Source: Melampsora larici-populina 98AG31
Lineage: Eukaryota > Basidiomycota > Pucciniomycetes > Pucciniales > Melampsoraceae
DNA: 64,000 nt
Reading direction: 5' to 3'
Assembly: GCF_000204055.1 (NCBI RefSeq)
Contig: NW_006768825.1
Coordinates: 455,522 to 519,521 of the forward strand
Under the pieces are notes generated by a model. That model saw nothing but the letters and a program-made list of their open reading frames with translations, was not told the origin of the DNA and searched no databases. Position 1 is the first letter of the stretch, and every line of letters starts with the position of its first letter. Below, in pieces: positions 23,240 through 34,775 of this stretch. A program made the translations under genes and the position numbers.

Positions 23240-23399
23240 TAAATGTGGAATATAATTCACTTGGCTCTGGTGGTGGGACTATACTCAAAGTTTTTACACA
23301 AAAGGCCGTCACGCGGTAGCACGGTAGATAAGTACGTAGTTGATGTTAGATTGTTGATTAATGAAGCAGCAAGATGAAAAAGTTGTGAAACTATGAAAC
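23240..23399 (+). repeat. Right copy of 160-bp direct repeat
   Basis: Same orientation and sequence as 19614-19773. The flanks differ immediately outside both edges. Confidence 0.95.
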
Positions 23400-24088
23400 A
23401 CAGCTCATTGGGGCTGGTAAGAGAAAAAGCAATAGCGTAATGAAACTGAGACTTGATTTTATTTTAGCGATTGTTGGTGGTGACGCTCTTTAAGACATCC
23501 AATCCACTTCTTCGTACCATGTATGAAATATGTAGTCAGCACACTCATACTTTTTGTACATGAAAGAAATAAAATCATCTGAAATATAACTAGCAGGCAC
23601 CAACCCCATATTCATACTAGGCGGACACTTTGTTAAACCTTTTTGAAAGTTGAAAGGCACGGTTCCAACTTCCCGGGGAATATCGAAGAGGAGGAGACAG
23701 ATTAGCACTCTAGTGGGGGTCTCGAGGGATGCGACTCCACTAGGCTCATGGCTTTCAACACTGTGAGTGAGGGAGAGAAGCCGATTGTCCTCGCTAGGAA
23801 AGAAACAGAGACGACCTTTTTCACTCTAGCTTTCCTCGAGGGGCTATCCCCGCCCTGCGTATAGTAGTGGAGAATCAGAAGTTACAGTAGATTGTAGTTT
23901 CCCCACCCCAGGAGTGGATTGATGATTGAGTTGGATGATGAAGATCGATCGAGGATGATGAAATGTCTCAGCAGGATGAGATCTGATTCAAGTTAATCAG
24001 CAAATGATGACATTCTAACTCAAAATGATACAATAAACTACAACACTTTCATCAGCTCAGCATCAACCTCAACACCATAAAAACAAAA
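23400..24088. other. Spacer of unclear origin
   Basis: More GC-rich than its surroundings around 23700-23900, with near-repeats such as cactctag and cctcgaggg. A 72-codon frame at 23490-23708 on the minus strand has no recognisable similarity. It could be LTR-derived debris but I cannot show ends. Confidence 0.3.
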
Positions 24089-24096
24089 TAAAACAA

Positions 24097-24216
24097 GGGA
24101 ACTACTAAAACCAGCCCGCTTTGAAACCTGCGACCGCCCGCTTTTGTTGACTATCACATATCTGTTGACAGCTTTTGACACCTCAGAGAGCCGGAACTCT
24201 CATCAACTTTCACTCG
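24097..24216 (+). repeat. MULE left terminal inverted repeat
   Basis: Pairs with 28477-28596; about 95% identical by eye. Confidence 0.9.
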
Positions 24217-24462
24217 AAGGAATCAGCTGATATTGGACTGAACTGTAGTTCAGACCCGAGGTACTTATTCTATTCCTTGTCTGAATTCAATTGAAATGTA
24301 ATCAAATAGAAACCGGGCGGTCTTGACTCTTGTTAATTCTTGAACCAATTGTTTTTGTATTTCAAAACACGAATTCAGGAGAGAGAGATAGTAAACAATC
24401 GGGAATCGATCAAGTCAACAGAGCATGTAGAGGTATGTATGTAGTTACAATCAATGATGTGA

Positions 24463-27400
24463 TCAATCATCCGTAGTGGAAGAAAGGTCCGGGAACATCG
24501 CAACACCATATGATCGACTCTCTTTGAGAGTTTCTAAAACTTTTGGATTCGAGAGAGGTAAATTGAGGTCTTCAGAGATCAATTGCATCGCAACCTCAGG
24601 TAACAAAACTTGTCGAATGAAGAAATTGGCAGACAGAGGAGCAGTTCTGGTATCATCGAGTTTGAATCTAGGCAAGGAAGTTGTGATGAAAACTTTTTCA
24701 AGTGTACTTAAGATGACTTCGAGTCCGGCCATCCCATAACTATGGTATAGAGTTTGATTAGAAAACGAGTTGTTTTTGGAGTGAAACTTAGTGACTCACT
24801 ATCCTGGTTGTTCAATCTCAAACTGATTGAATTGATTCATGATGGAGTTTCTGCTGGGACCAGCTCGAGTCCATGTAGCAATGGCTGGATCATAGAACTG
24901 CGAGTCTTGGTTGTTCACAATCTTGAGTAGATGTTCTTGATAAGCCTGTACACGTCTAAAAGGATGGGGTTTAGCATAGAGATACATGTGTATTCAGAAG
25001 TGGATGCGACATACCGGCATAAAACTTTTGAATCAAATGAAGTCGGCCAGCCGCGTTCTTTTGCCAGGGGAATTAAGTCCCGTTCAAGCTTGTGCAGCTG
25101 ACAGGTAGAAGCTATCTCCCAAAACTGCAATACATGATGCCAGACAGGCCCGAGTGAGGACAGCAAGAGCTATTAGAGAGTCGAACAAAGATTAACTTAC
25201 TGGAAGATCAACTGCCTCCGGGTTACCAGGAAGAGGTCTTTTCTTAGCGTGCGGCTTAGCAAGATGAAACTGAAGCTGTTCTTGAAACTTCTTGGAAGGT
25301 TGCTTGGGGAGTGGGTCGTCACATAATGGACATTTGCGTTCATCTATGTCGGATTGATCATCAGAATCATCAGAATCATCAAGGTCCACAAGAGAAGAAT
25401 CGAGCAGATCGAATACACTGCTGGTTGAAGCAGCTGCAGGGATGTCTTGCTCATTCTCATCATCGAGAGATTTTTCTTCATTGGTGAGTTGTTGAGGGCG
25501 GGGGCATCGATTGGCTTGATGCCCTGTCTGATTGCATTGACTACACTTGGAAGTCTTTGTGACGGTCAGACGAGGGAGCTCAGGCATTGGATGTCGAGAG
25601 GCAGCTTGACGTTGAGCAGCGGTACAGTTGTTTGCTTTGTGTCCGTTTCCACCACACTGGCCGCATTTGTATGATCGTTTGTTTTGCTTTTCCAAAACAT
25701 CGAAGTCAGATTGGTACCGTGCTGTTGAAGACTTTGAGCGTCTTTTTTGGGCATCAAGTTTTGGGCGTCCTCGGCCATTTGATCTGACATCTGGATTAGT
25801 TATCATGACAAGGGCGAACCGATTTGACTCAAGTTGTTCGATCTCGCTGTGTATCTTGCAAAGCTGATGCTCAGGAAGGTCAGACAATACCTCGATTTTT
25901 CTTTTCATCGAGGACCTCAAATCATCGAATGTAGCCGGTGTAAGATCAAGGCCCAACTTCCACTGATCATGGATCTGATCAATTGTAAGAATACCACCGT
26001 TGTTCAACATTTCAGCTAGCTCATGTGAGCAAGGCATTCCCCAAGCACCACGGAACGAGCCGGTACATGGACGTAAACCGCAGTCAGGTATGAGGACAAA
26101 TTGTTCTTTAAGCTTCAGAAGTGCAAAATTTGAGAGCTTGTTTTGAACGGTTCGAAAACTATCAGGAAGTCCGTTGATTGACTTGTTCGTCTCGATTCCT
26201 TCCAGGCCCATATACTCGCTGATCTGATGCTCCAGAGCGTGTGTGATAGAGTTGAAACATGATAGAAAATCTTGATTCCCACCAGTGATAAACAACTTGA
26301 TGTGGTAATGTGATCCTTCGACTCTTGATGTACTCGAATTGCCAAAGTGGACTTGCTTTGATGTAAACATCACCACAAACTTTTGAGTGAGCTTGAGCCA
26401 CGTATTGTTAAGATAGTCGTAGAAGTGATGCTTCTTTGCAATTGCACTGACCACAGAGAGGTTTTCATTGTATTCGGTTTGGTTTGTCGAGGAACAAAAT
26501 ACATTCCATGCCTTCATGAATGCATCCCATTCATCTGTGTCCACCTTGCCTTGTGGTGTCTTCACGGAACTTCTACAGTTCTTGAGTAGATTCTGGTTGA
26601 TGTGCCAGATACATAGCAGGTGATGGGAGTCAGGAAATACAGTCTCGATGGCTTTGATTAACGCCCATTCGCGGTCGGTGAAGAAAGTCGAGGGTAGAAC
26701 TGGGTTATCGCTGTTGAATATAACCTCCCGGAGCTGGGTGAGAGCCCACTGGTAGGACTCTTCACATTCATTTGACATGAAAACAAGAGCAACAGTGAAA
26801 GACCGATGGGTGTTTGTTGTTCCAACAACGTGGAGCAAGGGAAAATTGAACCGGTTGGTCTTGTATGTGCTATCTAATCCAAGGACCGTTGGAAAGCGTC
26901 GTCCAAGCCGTATCCCATCAGGACTTGCAAAAAAAAAGTTTAGAACCTTGCCATTCAAGTCGGTCTTTGTACGAGATGCCCAATCCTTCTTTTTTATAAG
27001 GTCCATGAGCCCCTGCATAGGAGTTCTACCTTTCAACCATTGATTACGGTGCTGAGCGCGCACATTGTTGATATCACGAATGAGAGGGGGTGGTCCTGAG
27101 CTTGAGCGAGCTAGAAGTTGTCTGATTTGTCGAGGTCGTAATCCAGCATCGGAGAGAATACAAATNNNNNNNNNNNNNNNNNNNNNNNNNNNNNNNNNNN
27201 NNNNNNNNNNNNNNNNNNNNNNNNNNNNNNNNNNNNNNNNNNNNNNNNNNNNNNNNNNNNNNNNNGTGACTAGTTACTGCAAGTGAATAGCCCTGGTGTC
27301 GTGCCACTGCTCGAAGGTACATCAATCCATGATGCATTGAATGGAATTGCTTTCCAACAATCGGGTTTTGAAGCAAGCGAGCTGGAGCAGCACCTACAAT

Positions 27401-28351
27401 ACATGTGATGAGCTGAGTGTTGAACCACAGAGATATTATTATTAGATTGGACTGACCTTCAATAGGAAAATCAGGATCTCTTGTAAACTTTTCATCAGCA
27501 TTCAAGGTTTCATCCAAGCTATCATCACTGTCATTCTCATCGTCTTCGACATTCTTGTCTTTTTGTCCAGACTCATTTACAGTGCTTGTCATCTCGGTTT
27601 CTGGAATCTCATCTTCCTCTAATTCCCAGTCCCCATCGGGATCTGCATGGGTTACTTGATGATGTTGATCATGGTCGTTTTGGCTGTCATTGTTGAGATC
27701 ATGAGTAACATGGCGGATGACTTCTGGAGGAGGAGGATTTCGAGGTAAGAATTCGTGAGCTGATCTGTTCATTGGAGTGTGCGGATAGGTGTACATATGC
27801 TGAGAAGGGCTGCAGTAGAGATGTTGTGGTAAGGTCATCGCATTGTTGTGAGTAACATGGTTGGCCACTGGTTGAGGAGGAAGATAGTTTTGAGGCAAGA
27901 ACTCAGAAGCTGCTACATTCATTTGAGTGTGTGGATAGGTGAACATAGGGTACGGATGTTGTTGAACAGGAAGGTTGGGTGCGTAGCTAGTCATGGGAGG
28001 ATGAACTTCAACTGGTCCTTGATTAATGCTGAAAGGGATGGATGCGCAAGGTGACAAGGGAGGGGGGCCTTGATGGGGCCAAAGATTTGCTGGATAAGTC
28101 CCAACAAGTGGTGGGTAGACGGTGTGATTGGGAGAAATCACATTTCCCTGATAGGCTACTTGGTGATTTGCCAATGTAACTGGGTGAAAGCCAAAATTTG
28201 CGGGGTACTGATAAAATGGAGGTGCATTACTATCGGGGTTATTGTACGGACTTTCAGAAGCTGGATTGTGTTGGTGTCTGTGGGAAGATTCAGGCATGCT
28301 GGTTAGGTTGAAAGGCAGATAGTTTTGCTCACTCCTCCTTCTTGTGAGCAA
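24463..28351 (-). CDS. MULE transposase fused to a C-terminal RTC4-like domain
   Basis: A long proline/glutamine/histidine-rich N-terminus (28351-27470) is followed, after an intron, by a FAR1-like DNA-binding start (SMHHGLMYLRAVARHQGYSL) that runs into the 100-N gap. After the gap comes the MULE core: GLDSTYKTNRFNFPLLHVVG, FFTDREWALIKAI, HLLCIWHINQNLLKNC and SRVEGSHYH, so the D, D and E positions are all present. Then a SWIM-like segment (WGMPCSHELAEML) and two zinc knuckles (CGQCGGNGHKANNC, CSQCNQTGHQANRC). After these comes CPLCDDPLP, and over three more exons CQLHKLERDLIPLAKERGWP, YYGMAGLEVILSTLEKVF and LLPEVAMQLISEDL, ending MFPDLSSTTDD. This CxxC...CxxH...GWP...YG pattern is that of the RTC4-like domain. 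The start could instead be the MPESSH methionine at 28297. Apart from the gap, it appears intact. Confidence 0.88.
27166..27265. other. Assembly gap (100 N)
   Basis: Exactly 100 Ns, a usual placeholder length, inside the N-terminal DNA-binding part of the MULE transposase. True size unknown. Confidence 0.98.
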
Positions 28352-28476
28352 GAGGGAGGAACTTATAACTTGTAAGTTTGCCTCTCACTTGTAAAATTCC
28401 TTGAGGAATAGTGTATGTGATTTCAATAAGTTTACTTGACCGCCCGCTTTATGTCAGCTTTATTTCATAGAAGTCT

Positions 28477-28596
28477 CGAGTGAGAGTTGATGAGAAGTCC
28501 GGCTCTCTGAGGTGTCAAAAGCTGTGAACAGACATGTGATAGTCAACAAAAGCGGGCGGTTGCAGGTTTTAAAGCGGGCTGGTTTTAGTAGTTCCC
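28477..28596 (-). repeat. MULE right terminal inverted repeat
   Basis: Pairs with 24097-24216. The outer end lies 64 bp before the CYS3 start codon. Confidence 0.9.
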
Positions 28597-28660
28597 TAAA
28601 ACAAAACAAAACAAAACAAAACAAATCATAACTTTTTAAAAAACTCAAAACTATCCAAAA

Positions 28661-30046
28661 ATGACCAACAATCACATCGGTTCAGAAAACATCATCACCA
28701 CTTCAAATCCATCACAGTATCATATTGGTACTCAATTAATTCATACTGCTTCATCACCAGATCAAAGTACAGGAGCAGTGATCCCATCCATCTCATTATC
28801 AACCACTTATCAACAAGATTCAATTGGAGTTCATAAAGGATTCGAATACACAAGATCATTAAATCCAAATCGATTAGCTTTAGAAACCTTAGTTTCATCT
28901 CTAGAAGGAGTCAATGAACTTATTCCAATCGAACCTAATGGATTACCATTACCATTGGGATTAGCTACTTCTTCTGGTTCAGCTGCTACAGCTACTGTGA
29001 TTCAAGGATTAGTACCGAGTGGAGGTCATGTGATCGCGATGTCTGATGTCTATGGTGGTACTCATCGTTATTTAACTAAAGTAGCCACTCAATTCAATGT
29101 AGAAACTAGTTTTTTAGATTTATCTTCGACTCATGAACTTCATTCCATCGAATCAGTTTGTCAACAAATCCAAAAAACCATACGAAAAGATGGAAGCACC
29201 AAACTGATTTGGATCGAAAGTCCAAGTAATCCGACTCTAAGATTATCACCTATCCAATCGATTTCTAAACTAGCTAAACAAAATAACATAATCTTAGTTG
29301 TCGATAATACTTTCTTAAGTCCGATTTATCAACAACCGATTTTATTAGGATCAGATTTAGTGATTCATTCAGCTACTAAATATTTAAATGGTCATTCAGA
29401 CGTTTTATTAGGTATCATCATTGGATCTAATCGAAAATTAATCAATCAACTTCGATTCTTACAAAACGCTCATGGTGCTGTTCCTTCCCCATTCGATTGT
29501 TGGTTAGCTCAAAGAGGTTTAAAAACCTTAGAAATCAGAATGTTAAGACATGGTGAAAATGCACTAAAGTTATCGAAATGGTTAAAGACTGTAGCATTAG
29601 AGAAATTAGGTTGGATTTCTAAACTCTCTTATCCTGGTTTAGGTACAAGTTCTACATTAGCTTGGAATCAATTACCAACCCAAACCCAAGAAAGCTTCGT
29701 CAAAGAAGGATATTCTATCCAACAAGGATTTCCATATGGAGGCATGATTAGTTTTTCCATGGCATCAGATCGATCAGAAATCTTTTTGAAAAATTGTGAT
29801 TTGTTTACTTTAGCCGAAAGTTTAGGAGGAGTAGAATCTTTGGTAGAAGTACCGGCTAAGATGACTCATGCTGGTATTCCGATTGAACATCGTCAAAGAT
29901 TAGGTATTGATGATGGTTTGATTAGACTTAGTGTTGGGATTGAAGATTGTCGTGATTTGATTAAAGATGTCAAACAGGCTTTAGGTAGAGCTGTTTTAGG
30001 TGAAACTGGTTGGAATGAATGGAAATTAAAAAATTCAAATCAATAG
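28661..30046 (+). CDS. CYS3: Cystathionine gamma-lyase (Cys/Met metabolism PLP enzyme)
   Basis: PLP-dependent enzyme that splits cystathionine to cysteine, 2-oxobutyrate and ammonia in reverse transsulfuration. A single 461-codon exon covers the whole family: GTQLIHTASSPDQSTGAVIP near the N-terminus, YTRSLNPNRLALETLV, FATSSGSAAT-like LATSSGSAATATVIQGL, the PLP lysine in SATKYLNGHSDVLLG, and the C-terminal TLAESLGGVESLVEVPAKMTH and RLSVGIED. The length is slightly above the usual 390-400 owing to a short N-terminal extension and a few loops. The related cystathionine gamma-synthase/beta-lyase families share much of this, so the exact reaction is inferred. Its promoter is interrupted by the MULE, whose end lies 64 bp upstream of the ATG. 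Confidence 0.87.
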   Translation: MTNNHIGSENIITTSNPSQYHIGTQLIHTASSPDQSTGAVIPSISLSTTYQQDSIGVHKGFEYTRSLNPNRLALETLVSSLEGVNELIPIEPNGLPLPLGLATSSGSAATATVIQGLVPSGGHVIAMSDVYGGTHRYLTKVATQFNVETSFLDLSSTHELHSIESVCQQIQKTIRKDGSTKLIWIESPSNPTLRLSPIQSISKLAKQNNIILVVDNTFLSPIYQQPILLGSDLVIHSATKYLNGHSDVLLGIIIGSNRKLINQLRFLQNAHGAVPSPFDCWLAQRGLKTLEIRMLRHGENALKLSKWLKTVALEKLGWISKLSYPGLGTSSTLAWNQLPTQTQESFVKEGYSIQQGFPYGGMISFSMASDRSEIFLKNCDLFTLAESLGGVESLVEVPAKMTHAGIPIEHRQRLGIDDGLIRLSVGIEDCRDLIKDVKQALGRAVLGETGWNEWKLKNSNQ

Positions 30047-31306
30047 ATCAGTTTAATTTTATCAAATTTAGTTTGGCTTTTCTTTTCTTTTATTATGGAA
30101 AATTAGAGATGGGTTTTTTTTGTTTCTTTTGATGTTGTTTGAAATTGTTTTGAGATTGATAGATAGGAAATGGGTTATTGTGTGTGTGGTGTATGTTATG
30201 TTTAGGGTTTTTTGAGAGCAGATATCTTTGTACGACGAAGTCTATAAGATGAAGAAATTTAAAATGTGAATTGTGATGTGTGTTGCTTTTTTCAATGATA
30301 AAAAGATTATATCGAGCGGTAATGAGATTCACAGCGAGAACTTGAGAATTAATTTGTTTTTTGAATTTCACTTTGAGTGTTTAGGTTTGAGTTTATTGAG
30401 CTATAAAGAGTGATAAGGTTCATAAGTGAAGTGTGTACTTGATTTTGTAAGACAATCACTTCATCACTATATCTTTCATCATTCCTTTTTTGTGTGTGCT
30501 CAAGGAAAAGAGTGAGTTGGCTTTCAATCACCAACTTGTAAAAACACTTCTGAGACTGGAGCTTCAGGATGATTGTCATTTGACTTCTTGGCCAGAATTG
30601 AGCCACTGAGACATGTTGGACGATTCACATTTATTCAAGCTCCGTATGAAATTCAACATGGAGTAGTAAACAATGTCTGTGATATCATCTACTCAGGTGT
30701 ATATTTGAGGCAAGTGTCAGTGTTTCATTTGATTCCATGATTGACAATTGAAAGGAATGCATATAAGTTGATCTTGAGTTTTGAAAATGAATGAGATTTT
30801 AGACTCATCTGTTCTTTTGTGAGCTGTGTTTGAGTTGTTGAAGTGGAAGTGAAGGTTGTGGTGTGAAGTGGACATGGTGTTCGAGAAGATGATTGTACTA
30901 AGATCTCGCTTGATGTTAATTGCTAGAGAGAAAGGACTATTCTTTGAAAGTCGTATTTGCACACCGTCACTGTTCACCTCTATACCTCCTCTTCTTGCTC
31001 AAGACCAGTGGAGTGGGATAGATATAAACAACAACATTTGGAATTGATAGGAATACAAATTTGACTTCAATTGAAAATAATTTACACTCATTCCTTTGCT
31101 TTTTGTGACCTTAGAAATACTAAAAATATCTGAGATTCAATAATATATAAAGAGAATGATTTTAAAAACAAGATGATAAAACAGTTCAAAAAATATGAAT
31201 CTTCACATAAATTGCGTAATTCAAGAAAACTCTTCAATCTCTGTGATTACTAAAATCTCAATCCCATTTTACCAGGTCACATGCAAGTTTTGCTAAATGA
31301 GTTTGT
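30047..31306. other. Intergenic, no gene seen
   Basis: AT-rich 3' flanks of CYS3 and of the first J-like gene. Small open frames here look random. Confidence 0.4.
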
Positions 31307-33776
31307 CTAGTTGGAATTCCAACACTTTTCATCATATTGAGCTCGTCTGACAGGATCTGAAAGTACATTGTATGCTTTTTGAAGCTGTTTGAATAGAGTG
31401 ATGGATGATAAGTAATGATCTTGAAAATTTATGAAAAGTTAGAGGATACATACCTTTGCGTTAGACGATTCCGATTTCGAAAGTTTTTTATAAGATCTCT
31501 TGATCTCATCGTATTCTGCCCCTGATGTAAGGTTTAAAGTCTGTGATCAGAATCATGATATCAGTGCCCCAGTTCAATCACCTATTTTGATGACATGAAA
31601 CCAAAGAGATACTAACCGCATAGTAGCCCTTATAATCTTTGAATGTCTTTATTTTTTGGGCAGGTGGTGGGCCCTCAGATTCAAAGGAAGTCTCCTGGAG
31701 TTCTGGAGTAGGAAGTCGACTTGCAGGATCTATGAATGGTGTTTGTGTATTTGACAAAAAAGTAAGTGATTCTGGTCTATATACTTTCTTTTTAAGGCTT
31801 TCAAACTTACCCGGATCATTTATTTTTGGATCAAATCTATCAGCTCCCATAATTCCTAAAGGTCCCCATCCTTCTTTTTCTAATCTATCAAGCATATCAA
31901 AATGATGTTTACTCATGATAAAATCATCACCATAAGATTCAGCACGTGCAAGATAAAAGTATATGGATAAGATGTGTGATCGATGAGAGATTGGAAGATT
32001 GTTTCTTCGATCAAATCTGAACCCGCCCATTTCGATTTTTTGTTCTTGAATGTAAGCTCTGAGATCAGATAGACCATCATCTTCAAATGTTTCATGTAAG
32101 GTCTAATAAACATCGAAAAAGAATTGAGTGTATCAAAGTGAGCAGAAAGTTGAAAGTCAAAACTGATCAAAAAGTAAATAAAATAAAAAATGAAACAAAT
32201 CCTCACAGACAAATCGCATTGAATTTCACGTAATATCAATCGAAATGGACTTTCAAGGGACTCATCCGAGTCAGCCATAATCCTAGGTATCCATTTTAGA
32301 GCCTTATAAGTTTCTTTTGGCTCAGATCGTTTGCGAAGGACAGTCAAAAGCTTATTTTTCCTACGTTGAAGTTCTTTTGCGCGCTCCATGAGATATCTAA
32401 GTAAAAAGAAAATAAATTCCAGAGACCGATTCACATTTGAACTCTATTAGTTCTTTCCTCATCTTAAGATTCAGCGCAGGTTGAGGATCACTTACAACAC
32501 CTCTCCATCGCGTCTGTCCATCTCCTTTGAGTGAGAGAGACTTAGTCGGTTTGCCGCTTGGTCAAAAGAGATCAGGGCTTCTTGGTAAGAGTGTTCAGCA
32601 AACTCAATCAGTCCTTTGACTCGGTAGCGATAATACTTATCAATTGATTCAGCTTGACGACTATGAAAGATGTAAATCCAAGAGAAGATTCAATGATTGA
32701 TTATTGGAATATGTAAATTTATCTACCTCAGAGGCTCAAAATCAACTCACGGAAAGATTTCCTTGGCAGTTTGTACTTCACCCAAGTAAACCAAAGCTTC
32801 AGATTTCCACAAACGCCATTCCACTGGAAGCTGAACCTCTTGATCAGTTGTATTAGTGGCCGGTGATTGAAGATGAGTTCCATTGGACAACATGTTTTCC
32901 ATAGTTTCAATCACTTCTAAAACTGTGGTCCAAGCAAGCTCTTTCTGTGCTGATTTGATAGTACTTATGGCTCGTTTGATTTCGTTGATACATGTAGTTA
33001 AAGTCTCGAGTTCATCATGAAGCCGATGAAGTTTAGCATCTGAATTTTTGGTAAGTTCAAAGATCTCCTTTCGAGCTTCTGTAGGTTGGAGTAATGATAT
33101 TCTCATTCGGACTGCATGCAATACATCCTAGAAAGATAAAAATAACATCAGTTAAGCTAACGAGAATCGAATCAAAAGTAATGAAATCGTGAGATCAGAT
33201 TAGAGTAAAAAAGCCCACCTCAGATTCAAGGGGTTCATGAGCTTTCTTACTAGATTTAGAAATTGCGTCAAGCCGAGCAGGATATTCGTCGGATGATAGA
33301 TCAGGGATCACATTGATTTGTATGTCCGGTGATCTATTCGGCGCCGGGTTAAGATCCTCACTCGAATACCTTGAAAGAGCTTGCTTTGATTTTCCCTTAC
33401 CCTTCTTATCAATAGGAATCCTACTAGAGCTTTGTAAGGGAGGACTGAATTGAGAAAGCGTGAGGGCCCTCTTAGGTCTTCCTCTTGGTTTTTGACTTGG
33501 GATTTGGGATAAGGCCGGATTAACCTTTGACCTTTTCCTACCCGTAATCGAACCACTAGCTTCTGAGAATTCATCCTGGTCAAGAAATGAGCGCTTTTGA
33601 CCTCGCTTTGGTCTTAATCCAACAATAGCTTTAGGTTGTGGTGACGGTGGGGTATCTGATTGTGTCGGTTGGGTGTTGTTAGCTTGTGAAAGAGCCTGGG
33701 AAGCACGGGTAACTCGTGTATGTCGGAATGGATGTGCTGAAGCCTCAGTTTTCTTTGAAGATTTTTTGGGAGGCAT
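31307..33776 (-). CDS. AT-hook / TPR-like / degenerate J-domain protein (paralogue A)
   Basis: Not a described family to my knowledge. Seven exons: 33776-33219, 33127-32751, 32660-32496, 32396-32207, 32102-31617, 31540-31454, 31384-31307, all joining in phase. The N-terminus (MPPKKSSKKTEASAHPFRHT) is basic and disordered, with an AT-hook core QKPRGRPKRA and a KKGKGKSKQALS motif, so a nuclear, DNA-associated role is inferred. The middle is helical, with a TPR-like segment YRYRVKGLIEFAEHSYQEAL. The C-terminus is a J-like domain: YYATLNLTSGAEYDEIKRSY, then LQKAYNVLSDPVRRAQYDEK. The HPD tripeptide that activates Hsp70 is absent (SES at that place). Stop is TAG at 31307-31309. It is tandem with paralogue B, which has the same exon order. 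Confidence 0.72.
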
Positions 33777-34775
33777 TTTGATCAATGTACAAAAATGAAT
33801 TTGAATGAGGAATCGAAAGATGGAAGTAATGAGGTTGTAGCTTGATGAGATATATAGGGGCTGAGGACATTTCAAGTAAAACGATAACCATGGTAGGTGA
33901 AGTTCAAGGCTTTCAAGGTCTGTTTTGGGGCCTTTTGTTTCCCATTTCCGTCATTACATTCAAACAATTGGAACTTGATGATTTCAAGTCAACCCAAGAA
34001 GTCTTCTGACGCCTGGCGAGATTTTTTCCTTAACCGGCTCTCACATCTAGACCGAAGCTTTTGTTCTTCCATATGGAAAATGATCTTTTGTTTTGCGCTA
34101 CCGAGTGCCATTCTTCGAGACACCTTCCCCGCTGTCGAATCAACTCAGCCAACTCAAGGAAGCTGCACCGTGTGGCTTTCTTGATAGCTAAGGTGTAATT
34201 CCAAATATGCAAACAAACAAGATCAACATTAGACGATCAAAAGGGACACTTTTGAAAAAAGACGGCCATCCAAGAGAATTGAAAAGTGCACTTGAAGAGT
34301 GATGACAGACTTCTCAGAGTGTTTTGTTTCACTTTATCCTTCTTCTTCGCACATCCAGCTTTTCCCACTGAAAGGTCTGTATGACATTTTCACTCGCGAA
34401 TTAGATTTTGATTTGTTGGCAAATAAATGCCATTTGCACTTAGATCTGTGTCATCATTTGATCTTATGTTCAACTGTCAATAATAATTAATGATAAATGA
34501 ATTCAAAGCTTATAATGATATGTAGACAGATCCTCGCATACAATACATACTTATTTACCAACAATATATGAGGTTGATGCGTCTATGTGGTTTGGACTGA
34601 CAAAAAAGAAAATACAGGAAAGAAATTGTACACAGAACCCATATTGCTATGCCATGTCTCTAAACGGTACTAAAACCATAGCCAAATGATGCATCCTGTC
34701 CAAGACGATGATCCACTTCGTTTACACCAGAAAAAAATTGTACGAGGATTCCAAAAGTAAGGAGTAGACCATCCA
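33777..34775. promoter_or_regulatory. Upstream region of paralogue A / 3' flank of paralogue B
   Basis: About 1 kb without a gene. The part near 33930-33960 (ttttg..tcccatttccgtca) resembles the region upstream of paralogue B near 38040-38065, so the duplicated unit seems to include promoter sequence. Confidence 0.4.

Larger units (their letters stand above)
19614..23399. mobile_element. Two-gene Tc1-like transposon cassette between 160-bp direct repeats
   Basis: A plus-strand SAM-like gene (19808-21285) and a minus-strand Tc1-like transposase (21770-22998) converge in the middle. The unit is bounded by two direct repeats that I find identical over 160 bp. I could not find terminal inverted repeats or a TA target duplication at the repeat borders. 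The true transposon ends are therefore uncertain; the direct repeats may be part of the element or a duplication made at insertion. Confidence 0.55.
24089..28604. mobile_element. Complete Mutator-like element (MULE), 120-bp TIRs, 8-bp target duplication
   Basis: The element runs from 24097 to 28596. The terminal inverted repeats (24097-24216 and 28477-28596) begin GGGAACTACTAAAACCAGCC and match over about 120 bp with about six differences. Both ends are flanked by TAAAACAA (24089-24096 and 28597-28604), the short 8-bp target duplication expected of a MULE. It inserted into an (AAAAC)n tract. It contains one long minus-strand transposase gene and a 100-base assembly gap. The motif gaccgcccgcttt occurs in both TIRs and again inside the right end (about 28439) and inverted near 24307. 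High TIR identity and open exons suggest recent activity. Confidence 0.93.

Noticed and set aside
23700..23900. GC-rich stretch resembling an LTR end or structured RNA
   Set aside because: No partner repeat, no primer-binding site and no convincing tRNA-like fold on reading.
30347..31047. Small open frames downstream of CYS3
   Set aside because: AT-rich, mutually overlapping and without splice-supported extension.
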